Positions 60,645-64,000 of a DNA stretch of 64,000 bases are shown piece after piece. The notes below the pieces were generated by a model. That model saw only the letters and a list, made by a program, of their open reading frames with translations, was not told the origin of the DNA and did no database searches. Location: positions 2,396,586-2,460,585 of the forward strand of contig VZQC01013859.1 of NCBI GenBank assembly GCA_009823505.1, given 5' to 3'. The stretch comes from Rhizomys pruinosus. Its lineage: Eukaryota; Chordata; Mammalia; Rodentia; Spalacidae. A program made the position numbers and the translations under genes. Within the stretch, counting starts at the first letter, position 1. Each line of letters starts with the position of its first letter.

Positions 60645-61495
60645 CTTCAACATCTTTGTAAAGCATGAAGCTTCTTGAAGATAGAGTAAACCCAGGTGTC
60701 ATGCTTGAGACGAATCTAGAAGCACAAGCAGACCTTTTGGTTCTATGCTTTAGTTATTCCAGCAAACGCCGTTCACAGAGAACTTAGTCATCTCTGAACT
60801 TTTTCAGTTTCTTACTGAGTTTTTCACTAAGTTGTAACTTTTATATCTTATTTGTCAAGGTCACTATCCTGTATATATCTAATTTAGATTATAAATCCAT
60901 TTAGCAAGGATCTAATACTACATTCTATCTGTAATCTTAGCTCAGTGCAACAAATTCTGAACAACAGAAACTTAGGTTTTAATTCCATTTCTTCCTGAAG
61001 GACAGAAAGGATTAAAACATCAATTGGCCCATTTCAATCATATCAGCATGGGCCCTCGGGGATTCTGTGAATCATAAAATGAATTCACATCCAGGCACAG
61101 TTGTGCCAAGGAACAAACAAACATCTGCCCCAAATCGGCTTTTAAAAATGATAGATGGTTTTATGATTACTGTTATAAATTCATGGAAACAGGCATATAC
61201 ATTTATTAATCATTTATTCAAAGCAGGCAATGTTCTAAGAGCTTAAAATTGAATTCTACTTTAAATGGATTAAAATTTACTTTTGAAAAAAGACTTAGCT
61301 TAAGTAAACACTGTTCTAAGCCAAATCAATAAATAGTAATTCAGAATTTTACAAAACATAGATATTAAAGGTTAGTGACAATTTAATTTGTTACTTTAAA
61401 AAAAGTATTCATCATGGGATATATGTCAACAAATACACACCAAGTTCCCGCCACTACATGTAAATTATTACTAGAAGTTAAAGCCAGACAGTGTG
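60645..61495. other. intron, no feature seen
   Basis: Unique AT-rich sequence. No upstream Arhgef38 exon found here. Confidence 0.5.
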
Positions 61496-61499
61496 ATAA

Positions 61500-61795
61500 G
61501 TCTGTTTTTTTCTGTTTTGCTCAAGATGACTTGGGTTATTAATGGTCTTTTATAGTTCCAATACAAATTTTAGGTGTTGTTTCTATTTCTGAGAAAAATA
61601 TCTTTGAAATATACATCTATATATATGGCATTGAATTTGGAAGATGTTTTGGCTAGCATAGACATTTTAATGCTGTTGTTTTTCTACACTATGAATACTT
61701 GCTATCTTTACATTTTTCTATGTCATGTTCAAATTTTTGTCAATATTTTAGAGTTTGCAATGATTTCAAAATTGACTATAAACTATAATAAATAA
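61500..61795 (-). mobile_element. L1 ORF2 fragment, inverted part
   Basis: The plus strand reads as antisense L1 ORF2 (phrases such as aatacaaattttagg and ggcattgaatttgg followed by gacattttaatgctgttg). It represents the ORF2 region just upstream of the part found in direct orientation from 61796, so the two pieces look like one 5'-inverted insertion. Confidence 0.65.
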
Positions 61796-62225
61796 ACCAG
61801 TGTGGTGCTAACATAAATATAGACACATATACCAATGAAACACAGCAGAAAGCCCAGAAAGAAATCCACACGTTTATGGTCAATTGATTTCAAAAAAAGT
61901 GCCACAAACATTCAGTGAAGAAATGACAGTCTTTCGAATAAATGGCGCTAAGAAAAATTACTGATCACTGTGCAAAAGCAACTCAAATGGATTAGAAGCA
62001 TATTAAGACCTAAAGCTGCAAAGTTACCCAAGAGGGTGTGGGAAAGGAAAGAAAAAGAAAAGAAAGGAAACAAAAGAAGAAAAACTCTATGTCACAAGCC
62101 TGAGCAATGATCTGTATATAATACTAACAGGAAGGCAGCGAAAGGGGCAACAGACACATGAGGTTTCTGCATAGCAAAGGAAATGGCCATAGAATACAAA
62201 GACAACCCATGGAAGAGCAGGATAT
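61796..62225 (+). mobile_element. L1 ORF2 fragment, direct part
   Basis: Sense-strand L1 ORF2 remnants: gtgtggtgctaacataaata, cagtctttcgaataaatggc, then after an A/G-rich patch (62040-62085) ctgcatagcaaaggaaatgg and gacaacccatgga. It is badly decayed, with no open frame of note. It follows the inverted segment directly. Confidence 0.65.
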
Positions 62226-62464
62226 GTTTGTACTTTGTACACAGGACCCTTACAGATCATTCCTTGATTTTCCTGCTTTTATATCTTGTCCCAAGTTCTT
62301 TCATTCCCTCAAAAATTCTTTGTTCCCATATGACCTTACAATATTCTTATGCTTTTGAAATGGAATCTGATAAGAATAATGTTGTTGAGAAGGTTTAGCT
62401 AATTTTCTGCCCTTTCTTTTGCATTTTAGAGGAGTAGCAGGGAACATGGTAGCTCCTTAACTCT

Positions 62465-62508
62465 TTTTTCTTTTCTTTTTCTTTTTCTTTTTTTTTTTTT
62501 TTTTTTTT
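62465..62508. repeat. T/CT-rich tract
   Basis: tttctttt repeats then about 20 T. It forms the left edge of the suspect duplication. Confidence 0.9.
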
Positions 62509-63690
62509 GTGTGCCACCACGCCGTCTGTACACCTTTCTTTACATGTCTTGGGAAGTTCCTCACTTTCTTATCATCAGCCTTTTCTTAAAATAATGTGTT
62601 TGTCATCAAATCAATACAGTTGTGTGCAATGATTTAAGTCTAGACTTTTCATAATTTTATTATTCAATTCATTAACGACTGAGGTTGTCATAGCTCAGTC
62701 GGTTAGAGGCTTGCAATAGTATGCCATGTATCCTGTATTCCTTTTAGAATTCAAAAATTTGACATGAAATTATCTGCATCTCCACACCAATTTTCATATT
62801 ACAATCAGCATTAGGTTTTTATTTGATGTCTTTAAACAATCAAAAAAGTTACCTTTATTAAGCATTTGCTTCAAAAGGGGAAGGCACATCCAGACCCAAT
62901 GTTTCTTACGTCAAGTACTCCTGTGTCCCTTTGAGCAATACCTGATGGAAGGCAGCTACAACAAGGTGTTCCTGGCCAAGGGAAATATCCCTGATGAGAG
63001 CTATACCTTCTTCATTGACATCCTGCTGGACACTATCAGGGATGAGATTGCAGGATGCATTGAGAAGGCCTATGAGAAAATCCTTTTTGCTGAGGCCACC
63101 CGATCTTCTTCAACACTCCCCAAAAGATGACAGAATATGTCAAGAAGCAAGGATGGGTACTAGGCCCCAACAACTACTACAGCTTTGCCAGCCAGAAGCA
63201 GAAGCCAGAACCGGCAGCAACCATCCCCTCCACTGAGTGGCAAACAAGTCACTCGAGTATGCCGCGGGCAGCTGGAGATGATCGTCTGAGAACCAGCTGG
63301 GGTGGGCAGTCATGGCTAGTCAACAATCCAGTTCCAGGCTTGACTCCAATAAAGACGGATTACCCACTTATGGCCCTTAGTCTAGTCTCAGTGGGATGGT
63401 GGGATGGCAGCTGGTTCCTGGAGGGAAATTGGGGAGTTGCAGAGTAGAAACTACCCTCCTGGTATTATGCCAATGGCGTGGGGACCTGGGTCCAAGCCCA
63501 CGATGGCCATGGAAGAGCCTAGGCCCAGGTACAGGAACTTTGGTAGCCAGCTGTGGGCACATGTGGGGGCACTGGGTCAGTAGCCACCACCGATGGAGTT
63601 TGTGGGCGCAGGGGGACAAAAAGGGGGCAAGGAAGGGGATAACGTTGATGTAAAAAACTGGAAATTGTGAATGAAAAAAAAGCCCTGTAA
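62509..63690 (+). repeat. duplicate of the 58.81-59.95 kb segment
   Basis: This block repeats the left segment in order: the last bases of a B1, its TSD (ctgtacaccttt), about 350 bp of flank, a degraded ID-like stretch, the Psmd8 pseudogene and its 3' flank. The flanks carry many small indels relative to the left copy, and the match fades after about 63560. A poly(T) tract at 62488-62508 replaces the B1 body present at the left copy. Confidence 0.8.
62880..63360 (+). pseudogene. Psmd8: second copy of the Psmd8 pseudogene
   Basis: This repeats the pseudogene at 59183, with the same truncation, the same frameshift and the same AATAAA (63348-63353). From about 62940 to 63210 it is identical to the first copy. 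On both sides it differs by frequent one- or two-base insertions and deletions (for example in the segment before the stop at 63287-63289). The shared frameshift shows common descent from one pseudogene. See the findings on a possible assembly artefact. Confidence 0.85.
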
Positions 63691-63789
63691 TGTGAAGAAG
63701 TGAGCGGGTAGGGATTGCGCAAAGCACAGGATGAATGATACACCGCTCTCCTTGCGAAGAGTGGGGCGGATACAAGAAGATTTTTAACG

Positions 63790-63945
63790 TGTTTTTTTTT
63801 TTTTTTTTTGTATTTTTGAGACAAGGTCTCCCTGTAGCCCCAGCTGGCCTGAAACTCACTCTGTAGACCAGGCTGGCCTTGAACTCATAGAGATCCACCT
63901 GGCTCTGCCTCCCAAATGGATTAAAGGCATGAGCCACCATGCCCC
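63790..63945 (-). mobile_element. B1 SINE
   Basis: Antisense: tttgagacaaggtctccctg to catgagccaccatgccc. Small losses near the 5' end. Confidence 0.88.
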
Positions 63946-64000
63946 CAAGGCTCCTTAATTCTTTTGATTCTGCTGGAATCAGGGTTGGATTAGGAGATGA

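Noticed and set aside
63377..63940. 187-codon minus-strand open frame
   Set aside because: It spans an antisense B1 and the noisy duplicate region. The N-terminus is translated B1 sequence (the same kind of frame appears at most B1 copies).

Overview
This window looks like rodent nuclear DNA, most likely from a muroid. It is dense in B1, B2 and B4 SINEs with some ID elements, has older MIRs beneath them, and carries L1 fragments. The B1 and B2 copies do not look like the usual mouse or rat subfamilies, but I cannot name the species. I see no bacterial, viral or plasmid gene organisation.

Almost the whole window is the interior of one minus-strand gene that I recognise as Arhgef38 (Rho guanine nucleotide exchange factor 38; DH-BAR-SH3 architecture). 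I could place eight coding exons with canonical splice sites. In transcript order they are 56396-56273, 34990-34843, 27847-27830, 16730-16531, 15270-15137, 8761-8657, 6818-6705 and 737-426. They total 1155 nt (385 codons) and every junction keeps the frame. The first five cover most of the DH exchange domain and the linker; the last three cover much of the BAR domain. The N-terminal exon(s) should lie beyond position 64000, and the C-terminal SH3 exons should lie left of position 1. The third exon is an 18-nt microexon, too short for ORF-based detection.

The introns hold about 60 recognisable retroelements, many with intact target-site duplications (TSDs). L1 ORF2-derived relics lie at 20.4-21.4, 43.9-45.6 and 61.5-62.2 kb, the last in an inverted (twin-priming-like) arrangement. 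L1-type 3' ends lie near 4 and 25.5 kb. There are three copies of a long rodent interspersed repeat and several microsatellites. A frameshifted, 5'-truncated processed pseudogene of the proteasome gene Psmd8 lies at 59.18-59.65 kb.

The right end (62.46-63.95 kb) carries a second copy of that pseudogene and its flank. It has many small indels outside a roughly 275-bp identical core, which looks more like a poorly polished gap-fill than a real duplication.

I found no novel multi-gene system. The most useful observations are the microexon and its close SINE neighbour, a 130-bp retrocopy of unknown origin with a perfect 16-bp TSD, a young B2 subfamily with a 17-bp internal duplication, and the suspected assembly artefact. 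All family names come from recall of consensus sequences, not from a search.
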